Shown here piece by piece: positions 42,906-55,147 of a stretch of DNA of 64,000 nt. Positions within the stretch are counted from its first letter, which is position 1; every line of letters begins with the position of its first letter. The notes under the pieces were generated by a model. It saw nothing but the letters and a program-made list of their open reading frames with translations, was not told the origin of the DNA and searched no databases. The position numbers were made by a program, and so were the translations under genes. Where the stretch lies: contig CM041465.1 in the NCBI GenBank assembly GCA_023213395.1, positions 21,452,001 through 21,516,000 on the forward strand. Reading direction: 5' to 3'. The stretch comes from Cycas panzhihuaensis (lineage: Eukaryota > Cycadophyta).

Positions 42906-43659
42906 TCTCGTTTCTTCTTCCGGTTCCTCTCACGGAACCCGCGTTCCCGTGTGCTCTTGGGAACCTTTGTCCTCCTATTTGGGCATCCCCCAACTAGGAT
43001 GACGCTGTGGAGTATCGTCACTCCCTTATCCTGCCTATTGTTTCCTTTGCATATTCTGCTATGCTCCCCTGTGGACGTGTATGTCGCTCTATTTCTAACC
43101 TCACACCTCTCGATCACCTCTGCTTACGGTGGGTGTGTGTGCTCCTGTTAGACATATGGCTATACACGGAAGGAAACACATGCATCTACATATTTATTTA
43201 CAAAATCTACATATTCACCATATCCCGAGGCACCTCAACGCTGAGGCTGACAGCCTCGTCTGCCTCATCCTTGAGCGTCGCCTCCCTCTTCTAGGTGATC
43301 GCCCTTGAGGCTTGTCCGGCCAGCCCGTGCCCAAGCCTCCAGTCGCTGTTAGTTAGATGTACCCGCTCTACTTTGTTCGATGCCCTCTTACTTCACGTTG
43401 CGCCTTGGCAACGGGGCATCCGTTCCTTCTTATTTCGGGTTTGGTCGATGATTAGGCAGCGTGGCGGCCCTACGTTGTCCTCGTCTCTGTCTCCCTTGTC
43501 ACGCAGCGTTACGCCACGACACTTGCCTACACCCTTGGATCACGTCTTTGCTCTTGATTGCTTTTATATATATATCTATGCATGTGCTACTCATACTTTT
43601 GATTGTCAGCATTCGCCATCACGTTACGCTTCCAAGCAGTAAGGCTCTGCGCGAGGCGA
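42906..43659 (+). other. Residual 3' module of G3: spacer, aRNH end, LTR-proximal tail
   Basis: 42906-43200 matches G1 5786-6080 (start of the integrase-antisense interval). A deletion junction at about 43200 then jumps to the last part of aRNH: PRHLNAEADSLVCLILERRLPLL at 43224-43300, ending at the TGA at 43306-43308. 43309-43659 is the usual spacer ending GCGCGAGGCGA before the LTR. The antisense gene and most of the aRNH are gone. Confidence 0.7.
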
Positions 43660-46173
43660 TGTTTCCCAGCTATTGGGAATGGACTCGAGACACATCGACA
43701 CAGGTTTGTTCAGGTATATGTGCTTACTTTTCTTACTTATGATTGCTGAGGTAATTTAGAATAGTTTGATTGATATATGCCTGCCTACATGCATTCGTTT
43801 GTTGCATCCATCATGCATGTGCTAACGGCACCCTTCACCTATGACGACTCACGGTGGGTATTCATCGTGAATCGACACCGTATATGGCGTACAACCACTC
43901 ACGATGTCTCCATGGTCTTCGGGATGCTTTTGCCGCTTGTTTATTCTTTGTTACCACATGCCACTTATGTTGCAAATCCTTCCTAAGCCCGGTTTAACCC
44001 TTAGTTAGGGCTCTTTGCACTATTATGAGTACTTGCCCATGGCCTAGACCTTCTCCTAATTGATGTATTTCATGCCTAGCTTTTTGACCTTACCAAAAAC
44101 CTGATTTTCAAGTTATTTTTTTCTCTTTTTTGAATTTCGGGTTGATGCAGTGGTAAACTAAGCGGTCTGGCGGAGTTCTGTGATCTGCAGTTCTTGATAC
44201 GACTATTTAAAATTTAAAAAAGAGAAACCACGCGACAGTGGCCGCATTTTTTCGTGGAACTGCCGCGTGGCTCCGTATGGTTGGAGGTGCCCCAAGGCCC
44301 CCAACGTTCACTTGCTACGCCCAAGGCATAAAAGCCTTTTTCTTACTCATTTGCTTCATTCTTCACTTCATTTTTCAAGTTTTCTAGAGCAACTCCTCCA
44401 CAAAGAGACAAGGCAAAGAAACAGTAAATAAGAAAACTTCTTCTACAGCTGTGGGACAGATGTGAAGTGGGCCATTACCAGCTGGAGTTGCAGGGCCATT
44501 GCTGCCCCCTACAGAGCTCCATTGCAAGCACCACTCCTCTCCACAAATACCCAAAGCTTCAAGAGGGTTTCTTCACCAAAAGACCACCTCAAAGATCCAT
44601 CTTCAAGCTCTCAACTTGCATGAAGCTCTACTCTTCTTCTCTCTTGCAAAAGACATTCAACACCACCTCTTAGACATTATTTGGGCTGCTCCTCCAAGTG
44701 GCCAAGTACCTACATGCACTTGTTCTTCTCTATTCAAGGTATTTATTGTCTCTTGTGGGTGCTTTTTGCTTGTTTTCTTCATTGTTTTGCTTACAAATTC
44801 TTTCCTCCCTTTTGCATGCATTTCCTTTGAGTTTCTCTTGGCCGTTTGATGCAAGTAATCTTTGTAGTTGTGGCTTACTAGAGTCTTTGCCCTAGGTTAG
44901 GCACATTTTCTTGGATTTCCTTGAAACCCATCCTCTTCCTCTTAGCCTCCTCTTAGCCATTTTCTAAGCTAAATAGGCATAAAGGGTTTTCACGAGGATT
45001 TGAGGGAGATAGGCCCCGTCCCCCATTGCCGTCCTTCTCCCCAAGGGTTCCGTCCCTTATCCTCTTTCCCTTTAGCACCCGTGCTTTCTTAGGAAACGGA
45101 GCTAGAGAAGCCTTGGAGAGTTGGGTTGAGTTTCCCTCTTGGTGTAGGAAATTTGTTACTACATGACTTATCTCGTTGCATGCTAGCACCGTCTTCCCTA
45201 TACCCTGTGGAGACCTCTCGTGGGTGAGTTAGCCATCCCGAGGCTACACTCAATCCCTTTTGGTGCGTTTTATGGTGTACGACAGTCCGCATATTTACTG
45301 TGCGGCTTTGTTTCATTTTCATTGTATGATGGTGCTTAACTACATCTTTCTAGCTTAGTTGATTTCATTTTCAGTACATACATATATATATTGTCGTGCT
45401 TTGTAGCCTCTCTCCGAGAGGAGAGCGTCCTTCTGTTTGTCTTGGTCGTTTAAGAGGGAGTGGTGCATGAGATCAACCCTTTCTTGGGTCGGCTCTCATG
45501 CAGTATTCTTCCCCCTTCTTGTTTTGAGCTTTACTTTCCGTCCTTTCAGTTTATTTAGTCCTTGCATGCTCTCAGGGAGGTAAGTGAACCCCCTTTGTTG
45601 TCTTCGATTGACGTTGCATGCGCGGAGGATGGAGAGGAGGAGCGCAACTGAGGAGGGGAACCTGCGTTTCTACTCGGACGCCGTATCCAGGTATTTTCCA
45701 CGTATCTCTCGTATTTTCTTTATGCTTTTATGTCTCTTTGCACTTACTTTGATAGGTAAAGGAATATAAAAGAAAAAGGAAAAAATAACTGTTTATTTTA
45801 CATTTGCTTTCTCGTATTACTTCATTACATTGCATAACGTAGTAGTAGAGGACCCATTTACCTGCACCCCTTAGCTGCACTTATACCATACCCTTTTACA
45901 CATTTGGTTGGTTGCCCCCCTCGTCGCCTTCTCGTTGCCTTGAGAAGCCGCGACGCGCGAGGTTCCTTTTCCCTTCCCGGCCATCCGAAGGGTAGGAAGG
46001 TCTCACCTTGCACGGCCACCTGGAAGCAACCAGGCACCTTGCAGTCCCGTACCCGCGCTCCGGTGCACGGACGTCCTGCGAGGTATGATCCTCGCTTTCT
46101 AGCTTGCTTAGCATATTATTTTTATGCCCTTCCCTGCTAGACGTTGGGTCATTGCCCCACGGAGAGCGTTTCA
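43660..46173 (+). repeat. 3' LTR of G3
   Basis: Same ends as the 5' LTR. Differences from it are unusual: many 1-3 base deletions in GC-containing spots (for example 43810-43890 against 36380-36470) and a rewritten stretch around the palindrome at 44150-44210. Confidence 0.92.
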
Positions 46174-46178
46174 CTATG

Positions 46179-46900
46179 TTAATATATAAAAATATACCTA
46201 TCTATCTATGGGCTAAAGTAATCTAGATAGTTGTTTATTATATCAATGCTATTAGCCTATCAAAGAAAGTACAATCACCTAATGAAAAGTGGTTAGGACA
46301 AGCCCCCATTATTCACTACTTTAAAATTTTTGGCTCTACATGTTATGCCCACATTCTGGATGCAGATCGAAATAAACTCTAACTAAGGGCACTTAAAGGC
46401 ATCTTTATTGGATACCTATGGATAAGAAAGGGTATAAGGTCTTTATACCTTCACAATTAAAAATCATCGTTACCAAAGATGTTATTTTTGTGGAGACAGA
46501 TGATCAATTAGTTAAATTAGACTCTATAGTACCCTCACGCCACTACAATAATGCTATGAAGTATGATGTTTAGATTCCAAAATTTGGGGGGGAGGGACAG
46601 ACATAAATTACTCCAAATGTTGGAAGCTAACAATAGAGCCTTAGAGGATACAAGTTATGACTTTGAACCGATGAGTGCACATCCAGTACCATCTTTTGAA
46701 GATAGCAGAGTTGACAAAGGTAATGCCATTATAGAAGAACCATCCTCTCTACCTTTAGTTGATAAAGGTAAAACAATGGTAGAAGGACCATCTTCCTCAG
46801 GCACATCAACATCCTCCTCATAAAATAATCATTTTAACGAATATGATGAGAACTAAGAAGTTACAGAAATGAGGACATCATTCCCAACTCGAGGATCTTG
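46179..46900 (+). pseudogene. Integrase C-terminal part and linker of CopA
   Basis: Resumes the CopA integrase after the target duplication: LIYKNIPIYLWAK, then KIFGSTCYAHILDADRNKL at about 46320 (the GSTCYAH block of copia integrase ends) and IFIGYL. Then a low-conservation linker with repeated VDKGK/PSS motifs at 46700-46820 (VDKGNAIIEEPSS, VDKGKTMVEGPSS), a small internal duplication not seen in CopC, which has one VDKGKAIAEGSSS. Confidence 0.75.
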
Positions 46901-48540
46901 AGAAGCTTGCTAGCTCAATAAGGACATGCGACCAGATGAGGTGGGAAAAACTGGCACTCGAAGTGCCCATAGAGCAAGGATGCATGAATCATTATATACT
47001 AAGCTTGAACCAATAGAATTGCACCTTACTCTTAATGAAGAGCCCTTAACGTACCAAGAAGCTGTAAATCATATAGCTTGGAGAAATGCCCTAAACGAAG
47101 AGTACCAATCTCTTATCAAGAACGGTACATGGAGCTCATTGATCTACCACTTGGCAGAGAGGTAGTTCAAAATAAATGGGTGTTCAAAAACAAATATAGA
47201 TCAGATGGCACCTTTGAAAAACATAAGGCGAGGTTGGTAGTTAAAGGATTTACATAAAGGGAAGGTATTGACTACACTGAAGTCTTTGCACCTACAACCA
47301 AGTGGCCTACAATTAGAACTCTTATAGCCTTGGCTACTTAATAGGGTTGGAAAATCCACCAACTCGATATTAAGACTGCATTTCTCAATGGAGATCTTGA
47401 AGAAGAAATTTATATGGCTCAGCTAGAAGGATATGAGATTGAAGGTCAAGAGCATAAGGTTTACATGCTCAGAAAGTCTTTGTATGGCCTTAAACAAGCC
47501 CCTCACGCTTGGTTTGCTAAGTTGTCTAAAAGGATGAGGCAACATAGATATAATATTTGTGACTATCAAGATATTGATGCAACGTTGTTCATCAAGTGCC
47601 ATAAGGATAAAGTCACTTATCTCATAATCTTTGTGGATGACATGCTAGTAACAGGTAATAGTGAATAGGCAATAAGCTAACTGAAAAAGGACCTTAGCAA
47701 AATGTTTGAATTGTTTGACCTCAGTTTGATGAAATATTACTTGGGAATTGAAGTAACATAAAAGAATGAAAAAAATTTCCTCTCCCAAGAAAAATACATC
47801 AACGATTTTCTAACCAAGTTTCAGTTAGAAGATGCTCAACCAGTAATGTTACCTATGGACCCTAACACCAAACTCTCAACTGAAGGTGATACTAGGGAGG
47901 CAGATACAACACTCTACAAGAAACTTATAGGTAGTCTCATCTACACTACTAATACAATGCCAGATATTATACACTCTATCGGTATTTTTGCTCGTTACAT
48001 GACAAATCCTAAGAAGAATCATTGGAAGGCAGAAGTATAAGTGTTGAGATACCTTAAGACGACCAGTAAATATGGTCTGTTACATGAATCTAATTCAGAC
48101 TTCAAGCTTTTTTCATACATAGACTTAGACTTTGCAAGAGATAAAGACTTAAGAAGATCTACATCTAGATATATAACATTTCTTGGAACATCACCAATAT
48201 CATGGAGATCCAGACGGTAGAAGATAGTTGAAGATTTAACTATCGAAGATGAATACATTATTGCTTTTGAGACCAATAAAGAGGTGATATGGCTGAGAAA
48301 ATTATTGGAAATATTGAATATCACCCAAACAAGTCCTACGAGTCTTCATATAGATAATCAATCAGTAATCTGCATGGCGAAAAATCTAATATTTCACGAT
48401 CGTACCAAACACATAAGTACAAAATTCCATAGGATTAGGGAACTTGTTCATGATGGCATAATTCAATTAGATTACTACCCCTTAGTAGATCAAGTGGCCG
48501 ATATCTTCACCAAACCACTATAAAGGGTGAACTTTAAATA
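46901..48540 (+). pseudogene. RT and RNase H of CopA
   Basis: Copia RT: DEVGKTGTRSAHRARMHESL linker, NEEYQSLIKNGTW, VQNKWVFKNKYR, HQLDIKTAFLNGDLEEEIYM, KSLYGLKQAPHAWF, catalytic FVDDMLVTG at about 47625. Then KYYLGIEV, GSLIYTTNTMPDIIHSIG, and RNase H: STAEAEY-equivalent eroded to LTIEDEY, KEVIWLRKLL, HIDNQSVICMAKN, FHDRTKHISTKFH, VADIFTKPL at about 48500. Stops at 47158, 47254, 47339, 47669, 47759, 48040, 48220 and others. The 57 bases after it stop at the G4 LTR. Confidence 0.85.
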
Positions 48541-48597
48541 GTTATAAAGGTAGCTCAGCCTTAGGGCCTTCATCTTCGATTTGATTAAAGAAGATGA

Positions 48598-51279
48598 TGG
48601 ACGCACATCTACGGGATAGTTACTATGCTCAATAGGAGTGATAGTAGTCAACGGTTGATGTTGAAGGTATGGGTGAGAACCTATAAGAAAACAGAGCACC
48701 ATGCAGGGTGCCTTGTGCACCAGAGCGCGAGTTCGGGACCTACAAATGGCACCCACCTACCTTAAAGTAGCCCTCAATCCAAAAGAGAGAATACACATAG
48801 GGGGTAGCCTAGATGGTCTCAAGAGGAAGGTCCTCCCACCCTTTGATGGCCGGAAGTGAAGAAGAGAAATCCTCAATGACTTTCCATATAATGAAGGGAA
48901 ATGAATATGGAAGAGGTAGGCAAGGGTCTACGATGTAAGTATGTCTCCTTTTAATAACTCAAAGGCAAAAGAGAAAGAAGAATAAGTATTATGCATGCAA
49001 GCAAACAAAGCTAAACAAAATGTATTTAAGGGTATGTTTGGATGGATAGGGAGAGGAAGAGGAATGGAGTTTCTACTATATCCTTTTCCTACATGGGACA
49101 AACATACAACATATAAATACAAGTGACCAATATCATTAACCTTTCACTTTCACGTGATCTATTAAATCTAAGCATATATTTAAAATAAAAGCAAGAAAGA
49201 AAAATGGAGGGGGTGAAGAGAGAGAGATGGTACATACCTAGGAGATGTAGCGGTCAACGGAATACCTTACCTATGTGCAATGCACACCCTCTTGCTAGTC
49301 ATGTGATGTGTGATCAAGATCATTATGAAGGATGGGGGCTTCCTTACCTTCCCCTTATGAAAAGAAAGTAGAACCAAAAGGAAGTAAATAAAGCGAAGAC
49401 AAAAGAGAGCAAAGCTTACCCAGATCCAGACATCTTTTCCCTTTATAGAAAAGCCACGTCAACCTGCACATATAAGAACTTATCCCTTCCAAGAAGGGGC
49501 TATAAGAAGAGCTATGTATAGATATGTAAATATATGTAACACATACGTCAAAACATTATGTTTAAGTTAGAGAAATAACTGATGCAAATAACTTCAACTC
49601 TCCTCAAGCAACTACACATACCAAGAAAGAAAGAGAGAAGGGAAGCCTCAGAATAGCTAAACCGTCCACTAAGGTTCTCTACATAGCCCTTTGGTACATT
49701 AAGGTAGGGTCAAATAATAACTTATGATAGCCAACACACAAGAGGAGATGTGTAGTAAGGTGTTGGAGAGGTATTAAGGAAACAGAATCACTCTAGGCAG
49801 CGATCCATCATACAGACCTTTACTAGGATCTCTAAGGGATGCCAAGCAACATTAGGGACACTATGGGGGTCCAACAGAGAGGCGTGCAGGCCAAGAATTA
49901 GCACATCAACGGTTGCACATGTTGATAATCCAGTGCAGGCCTAAGCTTCACCTTCTCTTGATTAACCTAAGAGAAGCATGGGAGCAGGAGAAGAAAGGTG
50001 GGAAGGGGGTTACCCTTGGGGAGTAGGCCTAAATGGGATAGATCCTATCTTACTCCCTTTGCCCAACCTTTATGGATCTTCTCCCACTGCTTTCTTAAGG
50101 AAAACTAGTGGAGAAAAGGTGAAGGTCTGAAGATACAAAGCTAAACTCAAAGGAAACGATGTCCACTATAGCCAAATAGGAAGAAAGCAAGAAAATACCC
50201 TTGGAAAGGAGTCTAAGATGGAAATAATACACAATAAACTCTAAAACAATGATCTAGGATACCTACTGGGCTAAGTCTAGGGTAGGTTTACCCCTATAAC
50301 CAGTGGAGAAGAAGAGTTCCTGTAGGGTTTGCAGGAGGTTTCCCTAAGGATAGCCATAGGAGATGCTTGTTGGGGTGGATGTGGAAGAGAACCATGCCAA
50401 ACTTGCTTGAGAGTGCCTAGAGAGGAGCTTCCCAATATGGAAAAGAGTCATTGCAGGCAGATCCTAGACTAGAGCTGTAGGAAATGTAGGCCTGCAGATG
50501 CACTTGTGGAAGGAAGAAAGAGCAGAAAATTACAGAAGGAGAAAGCTGAGTTTGAGAGCTAAAAAAGCTCTAAGAGAGGTAAAATGATGATGGTTTTGGG
50601 ATTTATACCCATCCCAACCCTAAACAAGTGAATAGGATGTGAATAGGGCTGAGCTGGGCATGAGGCCATATGGCAATTCTATAGAAAAAGCAATAATTTC
50701 CATGCTAGTTTTAAAAAATAACTTACAACAGTCACACTGCAGTAAACTTCGTAGTACTACTAAATTTACAACAGTGCGAGACCAGAAATCCAAAATGGTA
50801 GTAATCTGGGTTTTGGGAGCCTTAGAAGGTGATCTGGCAGGCCTAGGAGGGGCTGATCCCCTTGTCCAGGTGGCTAGGATAGTCCAGAAGGCATGTGGAC
50901 AAGCTCAAAAGTAGTATCAAAGGCTAAAGGTCTCAGGAACGTCATGGTAAGAGCTCAAAATCAGGGCATGAATGGGTCATACAAATCAAATGAGGCTTGA
51001 GGCGATGTGGAGGTAGCGTGAAGGGTCGTAAAGTGCTATGGGGATGCCTACCTTGTGAAAAGATAGGTCCTGTTGGGTCGTCATAGGCTTATAATACGAT
51101 AAGCAACATGATCAAGCCAAATAGATGCACGGTGATCATGTAAATGAAGTAGTCAATCATGCAATGAGGCAATACTTATGTTAACTTTTCCAAAGAAACA
51201 GTAAAAATGAAGAGGAAGAAGCATACCTATGCTTACCTGAGTTAACCTATCTGTACCCATTCTCAGTAGCAAGGAAACA
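48598..51279 (-). repeat. 3' LTR of G4
   Basis: In element sense starts TGTTTCCTTGC at 51279 and ends GTGCGTCCA at 48598, 2682 bp. Same subfamily as 30329-33114. A GTATAAATCCC TATA-like box on the minus strand near 50610. Followed by CopA sequence. Confidence 0.85.
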
Positions 51280-51702
51280 CTACCCTCTTGGTAGTAGAGC
51301 CTCGCTACTCAGAAGCATGGTGCGATGGTGAATGCTGGCAACAAAGCTATCAATAGTACATGTGTATGTATATATATAAATCATGATCATGACAAGAGTC
51401 AAGGGTGCCGGTAAGTGTCATGGTGGAATGCATGGATATGAGGATAGGGGTGGAGACAACATAGGGGCTGCCTATGTACCACCTGAGAATTGACGGGAAG
51501 CTAAGAAGGATGAGGGGGCTACCCCCATCATGAAAGTATAAAGAGAAGTGCATGATGATGTCAGGTATAAGAGGTAAATGAGTAAACCTGGTAGTCACCA
51601 TAATTTAACCTCATCAGCGGCCAACTTTCAAAGATACGAATGGATCACAAGGTGATCAGCGTAATAGCCAGAGACTTGGGTAACAAAGCGACCGGGCAAG
51701 TC
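51280..51702 (-). other. aRNH-to-LTR spacer of G4
   Basis: No gene. In element sense it ends CCAAGAGGGTAG at the LTR, a plausible polypurine tract, and has the TATATATACATACACATG run and GATGGGGGTAGCCCCC block also present in G1 and G2. Confidence 0.55.
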
Positions 51703-52125
51703 TCAGGGGTAGTCAACAAGTAGAGGAAGGCGACGCTTGAGGATGAGGCGAACGAGGTTGTCTGCCTCAACGTTGAGTGCCCGAGGGATGTGTCAGATGT
51801 CGATAGACTAGAAATTAGGTAGCAGGGATCTGGCGGTCGAAGCGAGGGCTCTCAAGGGAGGGCATTGCACCTGGTAAACTTGGGTGAGATGGGACACCAC
51901 CACTTGGGAGTCACAAAGAAGAACAATAGATCCATGATGGAAACAGAGTGCATTAGTAAGGGCTTTAATAATGACCATGTACTCAGCTTTGTTATTGATT
52001 GCCTTAGGGAGGAAGATTCTAGAACGTAGAAAATCATGTCTAGAAGGGCCATAAAGAATCTATACGGTGATAAAAGGTCCAGGATTATCATGGTTTCCAC
52101 CGTCGGTAAAGATGAAGAGAGTCAT
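51703..52125 (-). pseudogene. aRNH: separate archaeal-type RNase H of G4
   Basis: 423 bp between the ATG at 52125 and the TGA at 51703, the same length as in G2. Starts MTLFIFTDGGNHDNPGPF, with the first catalytic Asp intact here. The frame is disturbed in the middle; the DSQVVVSHL region reads through a shifted frame. The end LNVEADNLVRLILKRRLPLL keeps the A-D Asp. Together with G1 and G2 it shows that this 140-codon unit with its own start is a stable family trait. Confidence 0.75.
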
Positions 52126-53246
52126 AGACAATGAAAAGATATGTCTCGATGAAAAAAGTACAATAATATAGGAGTTGAGGCAAAAGAGGCTCATATGGCA
52201 AGTAATAAATGGCCATGAAAGGGAAGAGGACCTAACAATGAGGCTACCCAAGTACAGAAGCAGGCTATCTGACCACTGGCTGAGAGTGGGCAGAAAAAGG
52301 GTGCCCTAGGATACCAACGACTACTTAAGAAAGTAAAGAATGACTTCAGATGGTGGGAGCATTCCCCTTGGAAACCCTAGGGGTAGGAACAGGCTGCAAA
52401 AACGAGTCCAAGATGGTAAAACGAGCCAAACAAGTATAAACTCGAGCATGCACAGGAGCGACACACAAAACGAGATGGAAGGCCCCTATGAAAATGCATC
52501 GATGAGGCATCATGAATGCATCCGAAGGAATGAGTGAAAACGAAGGCTGTGGGAGCATAATGGGAAATAGGGCTAGAAGGAAATGGTGATCGGGGATGAG
52601 AAATGATCCAAAGGGCTGTCACAAGAGTGAAAATAGAGACAGTGCCCATCAGGGCCCCCGCCTATATAAGGAAAATTGGTGAAAACAGAATTCATTTTCA
52701 CGGGCTCTCGAACGAATCCAGAGCCCTTTCCTTATATAGCAGAGCGCCACCCAACTTCAAGGACATGCTGGGAAAGATTTGACCATTGGATCGAGGCTAG
52801 GAGATAGCCGTTAGGACCATAGACACAAGATGGTGACCGCATGACCAAATCTAGTAAGTGGATCTTTGAAACCATGCCCCATCTTATAATTTAAAGTTTT
52901 AATACTTTTTATTATTTTTATATATAGTTTTTGGCCCCATATGGGCAAAAACGATCTCGAGGAGTCCAGATTGGACCTAGAGAAAGGTGGGATCGGGGCA
53001 TTAGGAAGCCCTGGTCCCAGTCGCAGTGCTGCAATCTTTACCATGGGGCCCCGATCGACATGGGACTCGAGCCAAACTCCGCAGTACCACGAAGTTTGGT
53101 GTAGTGCAAAGGTAGACTAGCTAGAAAAAGAGGATGGGGGCCCGAGGGTCCCTAAATCTTGACCGACTAGGCTTGAGAGGCAGTTTAGAGGACAAGGGGT
53201 GAGGATATGTTAGAGTTGTGACTTGTTGCATGGTATTTTGCAGGTC
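52126..53246. promoter_or_regulatory. Promoter-like interval of G4 with facing TATA boxes
   Basis: Between aRNH (leftward) and the antisense gene (rightward). CTATATAAGGAAA at 52662-52674 and its perfect inverse TTTCCTTATATAG at 52727-52739 enclose GTGAAAA/TTTTCAC and GGGCTCT/AGAGCCC arms. The rightward box is conserved in G1. The leftward one reads TACGTAAGG in G1, so it may have arisen by CpG decay. AAACT..GCAGTACCACGAAGTTT lies at about 53073-53099. A TTTTGCAG-like acceptor lies just before 53244. Confidence 0.5.
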
Positions 53247-55147
53247 ATGGTCGCGATGGAGAACTGCGAGAACATTGGTATGGCTATGCTTAGTTTCTTG
53301 GAGATGATGTCAAGGAAGGACAAAGTGTACTATCGAGATGTGGCCTCATCGAAGTCGAGGATACCCCAGTACACATCAGACCAAAGACTATTGGTAGACA
53401 TAGTATCCCACTGGGAAAGGCGAAGATATGTCTTCTACTTACCCCAAGTGGAAGATGTATCGGTGACTCTAGGAGATGTTAGGAGGATACTGGGGGTACA
53501 AACAACAAGGAGATCAGTGACATTAGGAGCACTACCCAGCAATGAGGCAACACACAGGGAGGCTACCATATTCTTCACATGCTCAGACAAATGGGAGAGG
53601 TGAGGGATTCCTCTCCAGAGTATGGTTATGTCTGGGATTCCTTATGTGAGGAAGCTGATCACGTTGTGCATTTTGTTCTGGATATCCCAGAAATAAAACT
53701 ATAGGGATATACGGGGAGGATGGATGGATGTGGTACATTGATGTGAGATAGGAGAGAGGATGGACTTGGCTACCCTCATAGTGACAAACCTCATCATATA
53801 GTTGGACGCCATTTGGGCACTAGGGAGAGGAGGATTGTTATACAGTACATTACTACAGTGCCAGTTCCTCGACCACTTTGGAGCAGTGGCATCGATAGTG
53901 AGACCATACCCTATTTCAGAGTGGGCCCTGATGGTACATAGGTGGCAGACTAGGTTTAGAGGGACCGAGGACTGGGCTTACGTCTGTTGCTCGGTGGAGG
54001 TCACATCACTAGACCTCCTCACTATGACAGATTACATAGCAGATATGTATTGAGTGGTGAGGTGGGATAGCGACGACGAGGCAGGCAAGGAAGGAGTGCC
54101 TTCAGGCGATGACGAGGGTGACGATGGAGGTGATAGGGTTGGCACATCACGAGCTGCTAGAGAGGTAGGTCCATCAGGGACTGTAGGCAGAGAGGTAGGC
54201 CCATGTGGGACTACATGCATGGAGGCAGGCCCGTTAGGAGTTACAAAGGAGGGCAAGGGTCTAGTGACACAGGCCCATAGGCTGCGGATCGTCAGGAGGT
54301 CTAGAGAGGTACCTGCACCAGCTGCGGAGAGGAGGGACACCCCAGTTGTTGAGGTAGTGGCAGAGGAGGTACCTACAGCTGGTGGAGTTCCCAAGTCAGA
54401 GGCAGTCACCTAAGTCGAGGAGCTGGTAGTCGCACTTAGTGAGACATGACCTTCTCCTGTCGTCATTTGATTGCCATATATATATAGTTTAATTTTATTT
54501 GATATGCATATGGACATGTGTTGATACATGATGTTGGATTGTAGGTATAATAGATATCTAGAGACTAGTAGAGGCAGTAGTCTGAGAGATATTCCCTCGA
54601 GCCTACGTGGAAGGGTAACATCCCATCTAGGCAGGTGATGAGCCCAAATCGATAGGCGGCCACGCAACAACATTTGCCCCATTGATAAGGGCGAGAGACA
54701 TATAGATTGTGAAGTCCCAAGAGCACGAGGTACATGCGGGATAGTAGTAGGCAGAGCCAGACACCACCCGAGCTAAGAGGGATGCTTTATAGAGTTGGGT
54801 ACAGGTACTAAAGGCTCAAGGGAGAGCTAGAGGGGATATGGAGAGCCATATCTGGCTAGCAGTGATGGAGGAGCATCTTAGAGGGATGGAGTAGAGGCTC
54901 TACATTATAGAGATGGAGTAGGATCATATCCAGGCCCAATATAATCGACTGGTGGATGAGGTGGCATCCATATCAGCGCGGAGCAGGACACAGACCCACA
55001 CGATGACGACGACCCCTAGGAGGCCACGGGATGAGGAAGCAAGGTAGGAGTCTTACGGAGATTGAGGAGGAGTCTCAGAGGGATGTGGTCCCCAAGAGAG
55101 GGATCAAATTGACCAGGAGATGATGCCCTAGGGGTGGGGCAGTAGTA
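53247..55147 (+). pseudogene. Antisense PMD-like gene of G4, two exons
   Basis: Best N-terminus of the three copies: MVAMENCENIGMAMLSFLEMM at 53247, SDQRLLVDIVSHWERRRYVF, YLPQVEDVSVTLGDVRRILGV (the F/Y-x-L-P ... V-T-x-x-D-V-x-x-L-G-V pattern of PMD), then stops at 53601-53603, 53694-53696, 53732 and 53799. LLYSTLLQCQFLDHFGAVASI, VHRWQTRFRGTEDWAYVCCSVEVTSLDLLT and an acidic Gly-rich spacer follow. Exon 1 ends 54438 and exon 2 is 54545-55147 with SIIDI-stop-RLVEAVV. Opposite in strand to its element, like the other copies. Confidence 0.62.
54439..54544 (+). other. Conserved phase-1 intron in antisense gene (G4)
   Basis: Donor GTGAGACATG at 54439, acceptor GGATTGTAG ending 54544, 106 nt, AT-rich. 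Joins codons in the same phase as in G1 and G2. Confidence 0.62.

Larger units (their letters stand above)
36229..46173 (+). mobile_element. G3: deleted family A gypsy, gag-protease only
   Basis: Bounded by LTRs of 2516 and 2514 bp, TG...CA ends, and target duplication CTATG (36224-36228 and 46174-46178) inside the CopA integrase. The interior of 4.9 kb has leader, gag, protease, a 390-bp unassigned stretch, the tripled hairpin repeat, part of the post-integrase interval and the last ~30 codons of aRNH. RT, RNase H, integrase and the antisense gene are missing. It could only have moved with help from a full family member. Confidence 0.92.
33115..48597 (+). mobile_element. CopA: Ty1/copia element, outermost host, interrupted by G3
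   Basis: Visible as 33115-36228 and 46179-48597, with G3 between. It lacks both its LTRs in view because its left side is cut exactly by the G2 LTR and its right side by the G4 LTR. Order: leader, gag, protease, integrase, RT, RNase H, which is copia order. It aligns with CopC over its whole length. Heavily decayed with many stops; it is the oldest element of the stack because all others lie inside it. Confidence 0.85.
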
